From Atherix ibis (lineage: Eukaryota > Arthropoda > Insecta > Diptera > Athericidae), in assembly GCA_958298945.1 (NCBI GenBank), contig OY282606.1, positions 73,209,622-73,273,621 of the forward strand: 64,000 nt of DNA, written 5' to 3'. A program made the translations under genes and the position numbers. Shown here piece after piece: positions 1 through 12,605 of this stretch; the stretch's first letter is position 1, and each line of letters opens with the position of its first letter. The notes under the pieces are model-generated. The model made no database searches. It was not told where the DNA came from and was given only the letters and a program-made list of their open reading frames with translations.

Positions 1-1850
1 CAATTGTAAGCTTGCTAATTACTTTTAGCAAAATTATATGTTAAACGTGCTAATTGCCATTGTTTGTGACAAACTAAAAACAAAAATTTGTCCATGAACA
101 GAAATAGACTCATACCAACATTTGCTAATTACTCATTCAATAATAAATAATATTAGTCAAAAATATGGGGAGGATTCCTTTTGTCGAGAATTGAAATATT
201 TTCACCAAAATTTTCGCCACAAATTGGAACGATGAAAATTTCCATCGATTAATTTATGTGATATTCTTAAAGTTTTCTGTAATGTTTTTTGGCAGAGTTT
301 GAATTTTGGCATACCTTCTGGAGTAGCACCAATCAAGATAGATTGTCCAAAACAATTTGAAATACGTAATAATACGAGTAATAATAATTTCATGCCCTAG
401 CGATTTACGGTTTATATAAGAACGGATTTCAGTAGTCTGCACTGCATATGTGTATATACTTGGTGGAGTAATACGAACACTCCAGTCTCCCAAACGTATT
501 TTCACATACACATAACCAACAAAAACACACAAACCCACACATGGTTTTGCTTCTTTACATACCCAAATATGTAGATATTTTCGAATACAGTATCTTGCCG
601 ATAGATGGCGTGCGCTAAGTTTTAATGGTTTTATTTTTATTGTGTTTTGCATTGGTAGAAATATTTTCTTTTTCAAAAGCAACACTTCACTAAGCTCTTT
701 AGACAGTCTACAAAGTCTCTAATTTCATTAATAACAAAATTACTTAACACGCTTTATTTTAATTTGAAAATGTTGCTCGATAATACAGACAATAACCAGT
801 ATTTGAGTACGTAAACCTTTCGATTTGTTAATAAGTTTTTAGTATAAAGTTGTGCGTAGATGTGTGCGATTATATTGTATTTGATAGCAACGAAAGAAAA
901 ATACTATTAAAAAAAATTAAGAAAAAATTAAACGCAACAACAGAAATGCGGGGGGTTTAGTGGACTGGCCATTGAGTAATTGGCGAACAGAAAATTTTTT
1001 TACGTTTCCATTTTCCTTTGTTGCTTACTCCCACAATAAAAGTTATGTTCTCGTATAGGTTTTCTCTTATGTAATCGCAATGCTAATTTTTTAATCGCAT
1101 TTTATACTCCAGTCATTTTTTATACAAATTTTATGGCATTTTTTTAGAGTAAAGGCAAAATAGAAAGAGAAAAAACCATAAAATAAAGTAGAAGGTATAC
1201 ATACAGTGAACACCTTGACATTTAATTACAGTTTAAGTTTATTTTTATTAGTATTCTCTTCCAAAATGAACAAGTATTTTATATTTGCTGTTTTTTTCCT
1301 GTTAATATTATACTCCTTTCAGATAATACTCGTAAATTTAGTAATTTGTTTATTAGTTGAGATTGTAGATTATGATAAAATGTTGTTTAATATTTTTATT
1401 TTTCACAAGCAATTTTCACCATTTTCACTCGTCAACAGATAATTTCTGTCACTACTTTAGATAATAGATATTCATTTTTTATTACTTGTCAGTTTATGCG
1501 ACCATCATTTTAAGTATGAGACTGGTTAAAAATATTTTACAATTTGTTATTTGGTTAGGTGTCTTCTTTCTGTATTTTTATTTCTTCTTTTATTTTTATT
1601 TAATTTTTACATTTTTTCATATTCTATTCCTGCATTCCCATTTATTTTGATAATTTTTGTCAAAAGGATACTGAATACGACTTCATTTACTGATCAATTC
1701 TGTAATTATTCCTTCAGAAAATTTAGAGTTTGCAAACAGGACCGAATATAGTATATTCATAATAACTTTCAGTCTAACTTTATTTTGAGGATAAATAGGA
1801 TATAGTAAATATAATTTTGACGATCGAACTTGATGTTAGGGACTGTTGTA
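1..1850. other. AT-rich non-coding stretch
   Basis: I see no supported gene here. The minus strand has a 143-codon open stretch (685 to 254) and a shorter overlapping one (393 to 202) that starts with a leucine-rich, signal-like run. Neither shows a recognisable domain. The only TATA-like sequence, on the minus strand near 409-416, is too close to the second start codon to serve it. I treat both as chance. Confidence 0.5.
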
Positions 1851-2539
1851 GAAGAAACGGTGTAGCTACTCCCAATAAAAAATCCAATGTCTTCCCATTT
1901 GTCGTAGATACTCCAGCAAACGGTGCTTTAGTACCTCACTACACATATATGCGCCAGGATGCCAGCAGCAATGCTTAAGCTAGTTGAGGCAGCAGTTAAT
2001 TGTTGCATTAGACTGGCTTGTGGTGACACATTGAACTTCACCAGTGGTCTCACTACTTATCGAATCTGGCCACAAGCTCATCTATTATTACCTTCTCAAA
2101 TCCCGTACCAATTTATTGTACAAAAACTTTTATTCCTTTGACTATCCTCTACATAACCTTTTAAAAAATATAATATTCACTCCTCTATAAAAAAGAAATT
2201 CATCTCTCCTTTCATCAATGATCTTTTATCTTAAAAGAGATTCCTCCACCATCACCCTATATTTTTAAACTTCCTTCCCTCATCTTCACTGGAAACCATA
2301 GTTGACAGCAGACTTGTGAGTGTCTACACCCCTGGACAGGTACAAAAAGGCAAATACTCATCAATCCTTTGACAGGAAATTTTTCCTAGAGATGGTGCAT
2401 GGGCTACTGATTACTTGCTGTTTTTAACGTATGTGACTGTTGATGATAACATCATGGCTTATACAGTCATTGAGTTAATATCATATCAACTTTATAATAT
2501 AGTGAGCTGTAGGTAATCACGATGGCGATAGAGATTGCA

Positions 2540-2800
2540 GTTTGCACTCCTAATCATCCTAATATCATTATATTCAGTAAAAGACACACAGCCGTGAACG
2601 CTATTCGTAGCTCTGTTCTCAACAGTATTTGATATATGCTGTTTAATAATAGGGGTGTTAAATTGCGTTGAGTACCAGGTCATGTAGCAGTTGCGGGCAA
2701 TGAGTGAGCTGATCAACTGGTCAATTGGCCAACCAGTCTACTCGACAAGATTAATAACATATTTGGCATGGCAACTGTCAGAATTCGGGAAGGACATTCT
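2540..2800 (+). pseudogene. Eroded non-LTR retroposon RNase H remnant
   Basis: On the + strand, 2672-2719 reads VPGHVAVAGNE, stop, ADQL. This matches the C-terminal RNase H signature of non-LTR ORF2 proteins (usually VPSHxGxxGNExAD). Upstream, 2550-2600 gives IIIFSKRHTAVNAI, resembling the strand that normally holds the catalytic Asp-Ser pair, with the Asp lost. In-frame stops, including one inside the GNE-AD motif, make it a fossil. The flanks (1850-2540, 2800-3140) look like further decayed parts of the element but I cannot place domains in them. The clade cannot be assigned. Confidence 0.5.
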
Positions 2801-3629
2801 GCTCTCACATATAATTTCCTATTCGGACACCATCCTCTTTCCATCTACCCTTTCTGAGATGTTTAACTCACTATCCTCATTTTCTAATAGAATGCGATCT
2901 ACATTTCTTTTCTAATGAGATTTCCTCTAGTGTGAAGCTTTTAGATTCCTCATTACCTTTTACAAGTTTTCTTGTTAATTTTTTAAATCTAACCTTCTAT
3001 AACTTATCCTTCCAACTAAGCGAAGACCAATTCCATCTAATCAACACACTTACAGTTCGCCAAATGGCTTCATAGTCGTGACGCTGTATTGTATGTCCTG
3101 ACTCATATCCTACGGATCTTACACATAACCAAACCGATTTGGTGTACCCGGCAGGACCTGCTTCATCTTCGGTCACTATAAATTTAATGCATACCTACTG
3201 ATAAGGATGTTCATTTCTTTCTTGGCTTAAATATTCGTCTGAATCGCCCATTATTATATAAGGCGCTTAATTCCTTTTGAAGTATAATCTTCTCTAATGA
3301 GTTCAATATAATTCTTACTGATGATAAATAGGAATATACGAATTTTTTCTTCAATATCACTTTTTGCACCAAATAACAAAGCTTCAGAGTTTCTTGTTTC
3401 TACATAACCTACATAATCTCTACATAACCCCATTTTATGCAAAACCTTTTGATATGTTCATTAACTTAGGCTTAGAATTGCAAAGTAGCTGATTTCGGCG
3501 GAATTTATAAAAAAATGTAGTTTTCATTAGAGTACTCTGAAGTAGTATCAAAGTCATGATGCAATTAGGTAATTTGTATAAGTTTTAAAGAAACTTTACA
3601 CGGCATTTTCCAATAAGAGTAATATGCTT

Positions 3630-4345
3630 TTTTTATTTTATTTAGAAGCGTAATCTGCATTTTTTGAAATAATCAACTTGCCAAACTTTTGCCGCAATAA
3701 ATCGACTGTGCCATTGGCTATGTGGCACGTAGCATCGTTTTGTTCAAACCACATATTTGTTAAATCAGTATCCTGCAATTTAGGCCACAAAAAGTTCTTC
3801 CAATTAAGGCCACGGTACGTTTTCAACAACTTAAAGGTTCGTTGCGAATAATTTGTGGGTAGACTTCAAACCAAAAATAATAATTTTATGTATTAACCGA
3901 TCCAGAAAGATGAAAATGTGCCTCATCTGAGCAAAATCAGCAAATATATGTCATCTGCGATGGTCCATCGGCTTCAATTCTGATGTAATAAGAATTTTAT
4001 AAGGATGTAAGCCTAAATTCAACCGAAAAATACGCCATGTTGTTGTGACAGATAGTCCCAAATATTGAGACTATCTTGAAATTGATAAATTTGGATTTTC
4101 ATCAACACTTGTGTGAACGGCAGCAATATTCTCGGCACTTCGACTGGATTTTTGTCTTTCTAGTCGAAGTTCCGAGAATATTATGTAAAAAAGATTGCGT
4201 TCAAAACTTTCCATAGTTCCGCGAATAGCAAGTACACTAGTCCGATTATGACGAGTATTAATTTGAAGAAGGGCACGATAAGTTGCAATAAAAAGAACGA
4301 TTATGCTCACTATTGACAGTAACGGCAACTCTTTTCGCATTTTAA
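3630..4345 (-). pseudogene. rosa-type mariner transposase fossil
   Basis: Read on the minus strand the pieces fall in transposase order. The N-terminal region (4340-4080) has FIATYRALL followed by SRSAENIAAVHTSVDENPNL, the linker typical of rosa/DD41D-like transposases. The first catalytic block SDEAHFHLSG lies near 3935-3905. The second block, WFEQNDATCHIANGTVDLLR, is near 3750-3690. The third catalytic block (usually LTPLDFFLWGY) is missing because the copy ends about 3630. Reading frames shift between blocks. The family encodes a cut-and-paste DDE transposase; this copy cannot make one. Confidence 0.75.
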
Positions 4346-4349
4346 AAAA

Positions 4350-4510
4350 AAAACATAAGAACCCACCAAACGGTCATTTTTTCGGAATATAAAGGTTTTT
4401 TGAGAATAATTTTTAGATTGCCTTTAACCCAGTAATGATAATTTTGTTTATTATCCTACTCGGTGTGATGAAAATATGCTTCATCTGAGAATATGGTTTT
4501 CTTAAAATAT
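4350..4510 (-). pseudogene. Second rosa-type transposase fragment
   Basis: On the minus strand, about 4495-4430 reads IFSDEAYFHHTE, stop, DNKQNYHYW. This matches the SDEAHFxLxGxVNKQNCRxW block around the first catalytic Asp of rosa-type transposases. The same block also occurs in the neighbouring fossil (3630-4345), so this is a separate copy lying directly beside it. It has at least one stop and no other recognisable domain. Confidence 0.6.
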
Positions 4511-4519
4511 TTTTTTGAA

Positions 4520-5450
4520 AAAAGGAATAACCGTTATTTTAATAAAAAAATTGTATAATTTACAAGTGTTATTGAGGCGCGTATCTTTTTATTATACATA
4601 AATCTTACTGCATACAACTGATAGTGAAAGAAGATCTTGACATTTCAAATATGGCCAAAAGGTCCATTTGAAAACATACTATCCCTATTGAAAAACATAA
4701 TGTATCATTGAATTGAGAGAATATAATCAGAAAAATCATTTGGTTAAGGTAGCTAGTAAGAGTGACTAAATAACAAAACCCCTTACAGACTAGTTTTAGA
4801 AACGTTATCTTAAAGATTTTCCAAATCCCGTAGTAAAACTAGTTCTTAAAAAAATTAAAGTTAAAGACAGGCTAAAAATTCTCTAATGCTAATAGGAACA
4901 CATTGTAGACATTTTAAAATAGTCCATTAATATTAATTCAAAATAAAGATTTTCGTATATTCTTACTATTACTTACCTGATGACTTAGTCTAGTAAAATT
5001 ATTAATATTCGCTGAAAATGAGCAATATTTTCAAAACATCTACTCAAAACCCCGGAATCTTCGATTTTAAAGTTATTGCATTCCTTTTTTTCTTTTACAC
5101 AATACACCAGATGGCGTTCCTCTAATAGCTTCCTATGGTTTGAATCTTTGGTTTATTCTGGTTAATTTTTTTGTCTAATGTAATTAGTAGTTATTTTACA
5201 TTTTCTGTGCAATTGGATGATATTAAAAGTTCAACCAATACTTGTATATGCCAAATACAACGGCTCTCTATCATCAAAGGATGACGAGTTTCCTTGAAGC
5301 AGTCGTTGAACACCATTATCGGAAATTATAAAATTTTTTCTCGTTTGTTTATTATGGGTCTACAAATTGGAAGTTTTTTTTTTAATAGGATTGAAACTGT
5401 TTTGATATTTTGGACATATTCACATTTCAAGGTTTACCACTTATTATAAT
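4520..5450. other. Non-coding stretch
   Basis: No gene, splice-bounded exon or terminal repeat is visible. The tail of the stretch merges into the decayed N-terminal part of the rosa-type fossil that follows. Confidence 0.5.
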
Positions 5451-5459
5451 ATTGTATCT

Positions 5460-5935
5460 TCAAATTTTCCTCAAAAATTGTATTCAAATAGTTCAAATTT
5501 ATTATGAAAATGTTCGATCTGTAAAAGCCGGTTTTTTTCAGAAAAAATAATTTTTTTGGACGAAGCCCATTTTCAATTTGGTGGCTATGTTAACATATTA
5601 TCACATTTGGTCATCTGAAAATCGGAGTGCAGTTATTGAACAATCATTCCCTTCATTATTTTGTTACTATTTGGTGCGCTTTGTGGGCCGGATGCATCAT
5701 TGATCCATATTATTTCGAAAATGAGACTGTTAATGAAGGACGCTACAAAGCCATTATAATAAATTTTTGATGGCCTATTTTCGATGACATAAATGTCGAT
5801 GATTTGTGGTTTCAACCAAGTGCTAGATTGCCCAAAAAACAATCGATTTTTTACAAACCAAATTGAATGTACGTCTAATTTTGCAAAGAAGTGATGTCGA
5901 TTAGCCACCAAAAACATATTATTCAACGCCGTTGG
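5460..5935 (+). pseudogene. rosa-type transposase fossil, catalytic core
   Basis: The + strand reads KIIFLDEAHFQFGGYVN (about 5545-5595), then, with frame changes, the equivalents of the CALWAGCIIxPYFFEN block (5675-5735) and NEGRYKAIIINF, stop, WPIFDDINVDDLWFQ (about 5735-5820). These are the first catalytic Asp and following beta-strand region of rosa/DD41D-like transposases. The expected QQDGATCH block is scrambled. It is the same family as the minus-strand copies at 3630-4510 but in opposite orientation. The copy is dead. Confidence 0.75.
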
Positions 5936-5974
5936 ACTTTGTAAAAGATAAGTCTTATTACAGTAGTCCACATG

Positions 5975-6290
5975 CGAGGTCTGTTCAAAAGGTATCGCGA
6001 ATTTTGAATTTCTGCGGGCTACGTATATTCGATTTTTTGTGTTGTTATGTTGATACTCATGTCTTTCACTTATGCCGGCTGTTTTTGGTCGCAAATGGGC
6101 AAAAATCGAAGACGAGCCAAAACACGTGCAAGTAAAGCAGCTGTCAAAAATTAACTGAACATTAAGAATGGCCGAACTGTCCGCATAAGTGAGAGACATG
6201 AGTACCAACATAACGCCACAAAAAATCGAAAATCGAATATAAATAACCCGCGGAAATTCAAAATTCGCGATACTTTTTGAACAGACCTCG
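5975..6290. mobile_element. Foldback mariner derivative (316 bp)
   Basis: Both ends carry the terminal repeat CGAGGTCTGTTCAAAA of the mariners at 27181 and 40466. A TA follows the right end (6291-6292) and TG, a one-base change from TA, precedes the left. Unlike a simple deletion copy, both halves come from the same (5') end of the mariner. The left ~100 bp, including a block near 6050-6075, is the reverse complement of the right ~110 bp. The whole unit is therefore a long inverted repeat around a short centre (about 6085-6180) that still holds transposase-upstream sequence. Confidence 0.8.
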
Positions 6291-6292
6291 TA

Positions 6293-9240
6293 GAATTCAA
6301 GATCTCACAACCAATAATAACATCGTTATCCGTGAAGTAGGGCCTAAATTATGTAAAAATATTGATTGAAACGGTCGATATCTGGCCAATATTGTTTTTT
6401 ATTCATAGTCTTCATAGTATATTTCATTAAAGTGTAACGCAATTTTAATACAGAATTTATGTTTCAATTAATATTTTTTTTAAAAAAGTAAAGAATTGTA
6501 AATTCTGTATAATCAAACTACGTTTCTTAAAGATAAAAAAAATATTTCAATTTCACAATCCTTTGTGAAAACTAAGAACCTTTCGATTAAAATGTGTTAT
6601 TGAAACGGGAAAAGTAATCACCAATTTTTCCGTGTAGCTAAATATACTCGTACGATGAGAAACGCTTGAATATAATGTCAAAAAACTACTTTTGCTGAAG
6701 ATAAAGTCATAGCGATCCTTAGGAAACAAAACCGTAACGGCAACAACATCCCAATTGAATATGGCTTGCAACAGCCAATCAATGCAAATCTTAAATGCCA
6801 AATGGCTGCTTGGAAACCATTGTTGCGCATTATAAATAATAAAAATACCCCTATTATACAAAAATTGGATACTGTAATATTGTACCTCTGCCCTATAGAG
6901 CAATAAATCAAAATTTGTGGTTTTTGGCACAAATCGCAGAACAGTGGGAGATATATAGTCTTTTGAAGCGGTTGGAGTTAATCGAAACGATGGTAATTAT
7001 TAGATTTTACTCTTACTTTTTTGATTTTCTTAAAGAAATCAATTTTTATCACACTATTATTTATTCCCATTTCATAATTAAACTCAAGGATTCGTAACTA
7101 TTTCGTCGTATTTGACAAAAACTAATTTATTTTTGTTATTCAGCGAAATAAAAATGACAGAATTTGATATGCGGCACCGTTTGTGCGAAGCCATCAAACT
7201 CACATTTGCCAATTTGGTAAATGCCTAATCTTCAGAATTTTATTTTGTCATTGGATTTTGTTATCGTACAGAATGAGAGTAATTGAATTATGCTTGAAAA
7301 GTCTACAATCAACTATAAAACAAGCTGGTTTGCAGGGGATACAATTTAAAATAATCATTAAATTATGTTCCAAATGTGAATTGTCTTCTGTCAAAACTTT
7401 TCCTAAAAATAAGAAAGTCATTAAGGAGTTGCTGCAATACCATATGTTCAACAAGTAGAGCACTGCATAGACTGAATTCAGTTTAAATTATCGCGTCTTG
7501 TTACCAGGATCAGTCCTCAAGCGGAATTCGTTGGCATTTGTGCCAAACATCTCAATTCGTGAAGCGTTTCCCCGACGTTCATCTTCGATACCTATTTTTT
7601 CAGCAGCCCAGTAAATTTTCGACTCGCAGAAAATAATTCTTTTCCATGCCGCATTTATTAATCTTTGTCGCCATTTCTTATCGTGTTGGATTTTACTACG
7701 CGTGTCCCATTAATACCGAACAGATACTAGCACTTCTGTCGTTGACTATCCCTAATTTGATAAGCCTTTTGCCAAACGAATGGTGTCATCATTATTATTA
7801 TTACACCGCACATTTCTCCTCCTTTGCTCCTTACTAGCGGTATTCTATATGATACCAACTGGTTGATGAATAATCAATAAATTTTTAATGGAGAATTTAT
7901 GGTCTGGCACAATTCAACGCCTTATCTTCTCATTCAATTTCCTTAGCCTTCGCCAATGTTATTAACGTTGCGCTCCTACATATTCCGCTCACTTATCTTT
8001 AGTATAGTTCGAAGACACTATTTTAACAAGGAGATACTTTTTTGCTCTTTTTTTCTGTTAAGCTCTGTTACAAGGATAAGCCGAGTACTGTGAAAAGTAT
8101 AGCTTCGTTAGCTTCGAAAACCAGAAAAGGTCGTCAGTCTGAATTTCAGTTTAACCGATAAATTCCATAAAAATACCAAATAAATGAAGATAAAATTCGA
8201 AGCATTTTGCTGATAGCCTCATTCGACACTGAGCCGCATACTCGTTGATGCTTTGTGGGTGGGTGATAAACCGAACTGACAACGGACCAAGTGAATTAAA
8301 TGATTATCTGGGCGTGTATGTGTATTTTTTTTTTGTGCTGTTTCGTGTTTTTTATTAAATTTCTTGAGTTTGGTTTTTTTACATGAAAAACTTTCTAAGA
8401 ATTTATAATTGATTTTTTGCCATTACAAATGGGAGATAAGAAGATTAGCCATCAATAGAAAGAATCCTCGTTAAATTCGAACTATTAAATGTCCTAAAAT
8501 TTATTCTAACTGTGTACCAAACTTTCAAATCATTGAATTGAATTTTATTTTCGATTGTCAACTTAACTATTTCGAATTTTTATATTAGAATGTTTTAAGA
8601 AAGTTAGAAATGTTTTTCTCTTGTGTCTTGAAATTTATTTAGTATATAAATTCGATTATAGGTGGGAGTTAACAAAATATTTTATAGATATTAGAGATTT
8701 AAAAAAAAACGATGTATAAGTTCTGAATTGAAGGGCATGAAAAGTATCAGCTATTGACAACCGTTCGAAAATATAGAAGAATTTGCCACTAATACTAGTG
8801 AAACTGTGTGTGTGTGTTTTTTTTTCTGAGAAAAAGTTCAAAGACCACAGAAACGATGGGTCACTAGTAATATTATGCACATATAAAAATAATAATAACA
8901 GTTTTGGTTTTTTTAATTCCACATTACGATTTAATTTGTTTATTGTTTTGGATCTTATATAAGTAAACTAACACTTAGGCTTCCACATTTTCAAGCTATT
9001 GGAGCAATTTCAAATTATATAGAATATTTTCAACCCTCTAAAACACACGAATCCGCCCGCTCCAGTAGTACAGTTTCATTAGTAATATAGGCGATGAGTA
9101 TAAATATCGGATAGAGGAAAAAATCATGCCACTACAACAGCGAACTTGGCAGCTAAAGATATGCTTAACCATTTTCAGTATGGCTAATAAAGTGTTCAGC
9201 CTTACGGACTCAAAAGTATAAAATTTAATAGATCCCAAGT
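6293..9240. other. Non-coding stretch
   Basis: No coding region, RNA gene or terminal-repeat-bounded element could be supported. Open stretches (for example 6553-6930 minus and 7183-7458 plus) have no recognisable motif or flanking splice sites. A short (TG)n run lies near 8801-8817. Confidence 0.5.
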
Positions 9241-9241
9241 A

Positions 9242-9740
9242 ATGTTGGTATTATGGGTTTCATTCACAAATCCGAATCTCATTATGGCCGAGTGCACTTT
9301 GGGCGCCCAAAAAGTCCGCAAAAGCATCAGAGGCAAAATACATAAAGAATGGCAGGAAAGATTTACCGAAGAATCCACAGTAAGAAACGATTTTCATTAT
9401 AGGACTAGAAGTAGATCGGGTAGTGGGAGTACCCGGACTAGAAGTTTTAAAGAACAGGTAGTTAAAATGTGCTGCATTCGAACTGGCAATATCATGTGTA
9501 AAAAAAATTGTTACTATTCAAATTTGCCGATTACGATTTATCTGATATGTGTGGAGGGCTGGAGGATTTCCAATTGGTTCCTGTATATAACAGGAAGCGC
9601 GGAATTACCAGCCGAAAGCTAATTAATAATATCAATACCTTCGGGGATCTCGGTAAATTCTTGAATAGGGATGATGGGGTACCTTTCGGGATATTTAAAA
9701 CGGAACTCATATTCACGAAAATTGTCGGATACCTATAAGT
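9242..9740 (+). pseudogene. Unrecognised coding-like remnant
   Basis: Two overlapping open stretches in different frames (9242-9622 and 9508-9738) are less AT-rich than their surroundings and have non-random amino-acid content. They include a basic region with a Gly-Ser-Arg run (around 9400-9440) and a segment reading FGDLGKFLNRDDGVPFGIFK. I do not recognise either. They lie 400-900 bp upstream of an RNase H remnant on the same strand, so they could be part of the same decayed retroposon. That is inference from position only. Confidence 0.3.
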
Positions 9741-9872
9741 AAGGTGAATCACTTCTAAGAGAGTGGTCCGTGGACGAACGGGTTGGATATTACGGGGTAT
9801 AGGTTAAGGATAGAAGGGGTTTGTAAGGAAAAAAAATATGGATGGGCACGAATTTTGTTGGGGTTTTTTTGT

Positions 9873-9903
9873 TATTTTCCTGTGCAAGGTACACAGGAAA
9901 ATA
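9873..9903. repeat. 12-bp perfect inverted repeat, 7-nt loop
   Basis: TATTTTCCTGTG at 9873-9884 and its exact reverse complement at 9892-9903 surround caaggta. It is not at the end of any recognisable element. Confidence 0.8.
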
Positions 9904-10127
9904 TCAAAAAATACACTAAAAGGAATGCACGCCATCCTGGGGGTTTTTGGGCTCCGACACCCACTTTAAACTCAACAACCCCATTTTCACCACTCCCAGA
10001 AATGTTCTCATGTAATATATGCTCGTCTCTCCCCGTCCAATGACCGCCTGATCAGATAGATGCAAAAGAGTCTAGCAAAAGAAAATAAACAAGCAGTAGT
10101 ACAGTCAGTCATGACATTACAACGAAA

Positions 10128-10850
10128 ATGGCTGAATTGAGAGCCATTGAAAGAGCATTCGAGCTGGCGATAGCATCACCATCCAGCAAGATTGCCATTT
10201 TGATAGATTCGAGAACGGCATGTATAGTCCTGGGGGGAACTGTATGGCGGAGCCGTTACCCGATAGTGGGTAGAATTATGCAGTATATTGTCGACTGCCC
10301 ACGGAAACAGTTTCGAATTCAATGGGTCCCGAGCCATATTGGTATTCCGGGAAATTTGAGGGCGGAACACTTGGCGGGATCCGCTTATAATGATATTGCT
10401 GCAATGGCATTGGATTGTGTGGTGGGCTCAAGGGAGCTTTTACAAACCATGGAAAATCGCATATCGAGCGAATTATTGAATATGTACAGAGAAACATCAA
10501 CAGCAAAGAATAGGTTTCACTACAGGGTCAACGGCAATCCACAAAATGCAAAATACTGATTCAGGAAATCACAGCTATCTAGAAAACAAATCGTCTATAT
10601 AAATCGCATACGTGCTGGGAACATCATATGCATACGTGCAAGGTATAGTCGGTTGCGCCGCCAATGCCTTCCCATGATTCATGATCTGGAAGTATTAGGG
10701 GCTTTTTTAATACGGACGCGGCAATTCCTTCCGAAAACTTCAAGATCCTACTAAAGTTTGTAGGACTCTTCCCCTAATCCTATGAAGCCTTCAGGTAAAT
10801 CGGTCGCGGATTGGACGTTCTTCGTAGCACCAGATTCAAAACATCGCAGC
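10128..10850 (+). pseudogene. Non-LTR retroposon RNase H and C-terminus
   Basis: A 143-codon open frame carries an RNase H domain: AELRAIERAFELA (catalytic Glu at residue 3), AILIDSRTA (catalytic Asp at residue 27) and WVPSHIGIPGN, then RAEHLAGSA. The last motif normally has Asp (RADxLA); here it is Glu. The segment holding the first catalytic Asp is missing upstream. After a TGA at 10557-10559 the same frame continues with LSRKQIVYINRIRAGN, the C-terminal region found after RNase H in such ORF2 proteins, to about 10730. The RNase H suggests an I-group or R1-group relative. An A-rich tail region follows. Confidence 0.75.
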
Positions 10851-10854
10851 TGAA

Positions 10855-11585
10855 ATAAAAATAGACAAATGTAAATATGTATAATATTAACAAAGTAAGA
10901 AAAAACGGAGGAAAAAAATAAAAATTACTTATAACAATATGTAGAATTAATACATAATATAAGAATTAACATAAGGATAAAGGATAAGCAAAAGTACAAA
11001 TAATATATAGTATTGCAATAGTTACAAGGATAAGATAAATGATGGTGGTATTAATGAAAAGACCATAAAAACATATAATAACAACTTATAATAAATAATA
11101 TGTAAATTATACTAAGTGGAAATAAATATGTTTATCCATTACAAATATACAGTATTGCAATAGTATTGTATGACAATTTTAAAAGGATATGCATATTTAA
11201 AAAATACAAGATAGATTAGTATAAAGTTGGATTAAATAATTTATCCTTTATATATTTACATAAATTCCAATAGGACCATTAACATAAATATATATTTATC
11301 AACAATAAATTGTGTGCCAATAGTAACATAAATTTTATGATGGTATTATGAATAAAAAATGTCATTAAAGGTTAATATATATAAGAATAGATAAGAACAA
11401 TAGATATAAGAAAAATATTTATAAGGACGCAAATAAAGAAAAAGAGTATGTAACTAGGTTTATCAGCAATTATGTAGCGCAGTGAGAAAGCAGAAATGCA
11501 GCTGAATGACAGCAGGTGAAGATTAGGTAGGTGATTTGTGACATTGGGAGGATTCAGGATATTATTTTCTAACAACACCATCAAT
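10855..11585. other. A-rich 3' region and non-coding DNA
   Basis: Directly after the RNase H remnant the + strand becomes strongly A-rich, with repeated short motifs of the type ATAAgTATaAAtA. This may be the decayed 3' untranslated region or tail of that retroposon. No gene is visible. Confidence 0.45.
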
Positions 11586-11602
11586 CCGTTTGCCCTCTAG
11601 CA

Positions 11603-11621
11603 ACACACACACACACACACA
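11603..11621. repeat. (AC)n microsatellite
   Basis: About nine uninterrupted AC units immediately upstream of the SINE-like copy. Confidence 0.9.
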
Positions 11622-11927
11622 GTGTGTTAGCATGCTGTACTACAATTCAAGGGGTCGTGAGTTCAAATTCCACTGAGGCAACTTTACTTTTCATTCTACT
11701 TTATCTCATTACCTTTTTCTGCACAAAAAACACCTGAAAATACCGTCAGCCATCAGAAACCCGAAAATACAATATCAATAAAAGCTTTCGGAAGAAAAAA
11801 CCAGTCGTGGATAAACACTCGAATTTTTCAAAGACAACAACCCAAAATTGACATAATGGCCGCCCCTCCTACTGGTCGAAGCATAGCCTCGTACCAAAAA
11901 CTGCATGAAAATAAGCTAAGCGAAGAC
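11622..11927 (+). mobile_element. tRNA-like SINE, copy 1, left part
   Basis: This stretch aligns along its length with 24745-25055. Shared landmarks, in order, are a GTTAGC-containing head (A-box-like), a B-box-like GAGTTCAAATTCC (11659-11671), AAAACACCTGAAAA, TCAGAAACCCGAAAATA, CAAAGACAACAA, and CGTACCAAAAACTGCATGAA. The internal promoter-like boxes followed by a unique body suggest a tRNA-derived SINE transcribed by RNA polymerase III. The copy is broken at 11928-11941 by a retroposon; its continuation is expected after 15107. Family name unknown to me. Confidence 0.55.
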
Positions 11928-11941
11928 AAGTGCGCCAACAT
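11928..11941. repeat. Target-site duplication, left copy
   Basis: AAGTGCGCCAACAT here is repeated exactly at 15094-15107. The pair brackets the retroposon between them, as expected for target-primed reverse transcription. Confidence 0.9.
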
Positions 11942-12605
11942 TTCTAGAATATCTAATTTTAATTCGAAAAACATTTCCACAACTTGCATTAAAATACTTT
12001 TTACGGCGAAAGGCACAAGTATTAAGTTAATAATTGTCTCAATCTATATATATTAGACCCTCTTGTCCGTTTCAAGAAATCTCGAACTTACTTTCCTTCC
12101 ACAATAACCTTCATTGTACGGACTGCGAGATCATTGCGGAAGGTGATATAAACTCCAGAAATACAATCTGGGGGGATACTTTAAAAAATACTAACGGCGT
12201 AGCAATTGAGAGATACAGCAGTATTAACTGTCTAGAAATTTTCAGTCCATTTGAGCCTACACGGCCTAGTAGCGGATCACTTAAATAATATCGTTATCTC
12301 GTCGGAGAAAAATTAGTCCAATAAAAAACTGGATTATCTTATATCAAAATTTAACAGACGCAGCTTTCCAAAATAAACTGTCTATTTACCCTGATAAGGG
12401 AAGGGTTAAAATACATTTCGACGATCAACTTAATCAACGCTTACAAAAAATACAACCGGGACCTGATGTTTACCGCGAAATAAACCGTATTTCTGGACGC
12501 AACCGTTCAAAACAAACTACAATTTCTGATGAGCTAAATAATCCTGTCCAAGGAGGAAGACAGGGTATAGTCAATGGATTTGGGGATTATTATCAAAAAT
12601 TATAC

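Noticed and set aside
202..393. Minus-strand 63-codon frame with a signal-like start
   Set aside because: The only TATA-like sequence is about 20 bases before the ATG, so transcription would start after it; no cysteine pattern or partner exon.
5633..6211. 192-codon minus-strand open frame
   Set aside because: It runs antisense through a rosa-type fossil and half of the foldback mariner; it crosses an insertion boundary, so it cannot be one gene.
6553..6932. 125-codon minus-strand frame as a host gene
   Set aside because: Two overlapping frames are equally open, neither has a recognisable motif, and there is no splice or promoter support.
9242..10850. A single intact retroposon spanning the whole segment
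   Set aside because: Only the RNase H end is recognisable; the upstream open frames show no RT or endonuclease motif, so continuity cannot be claimed.
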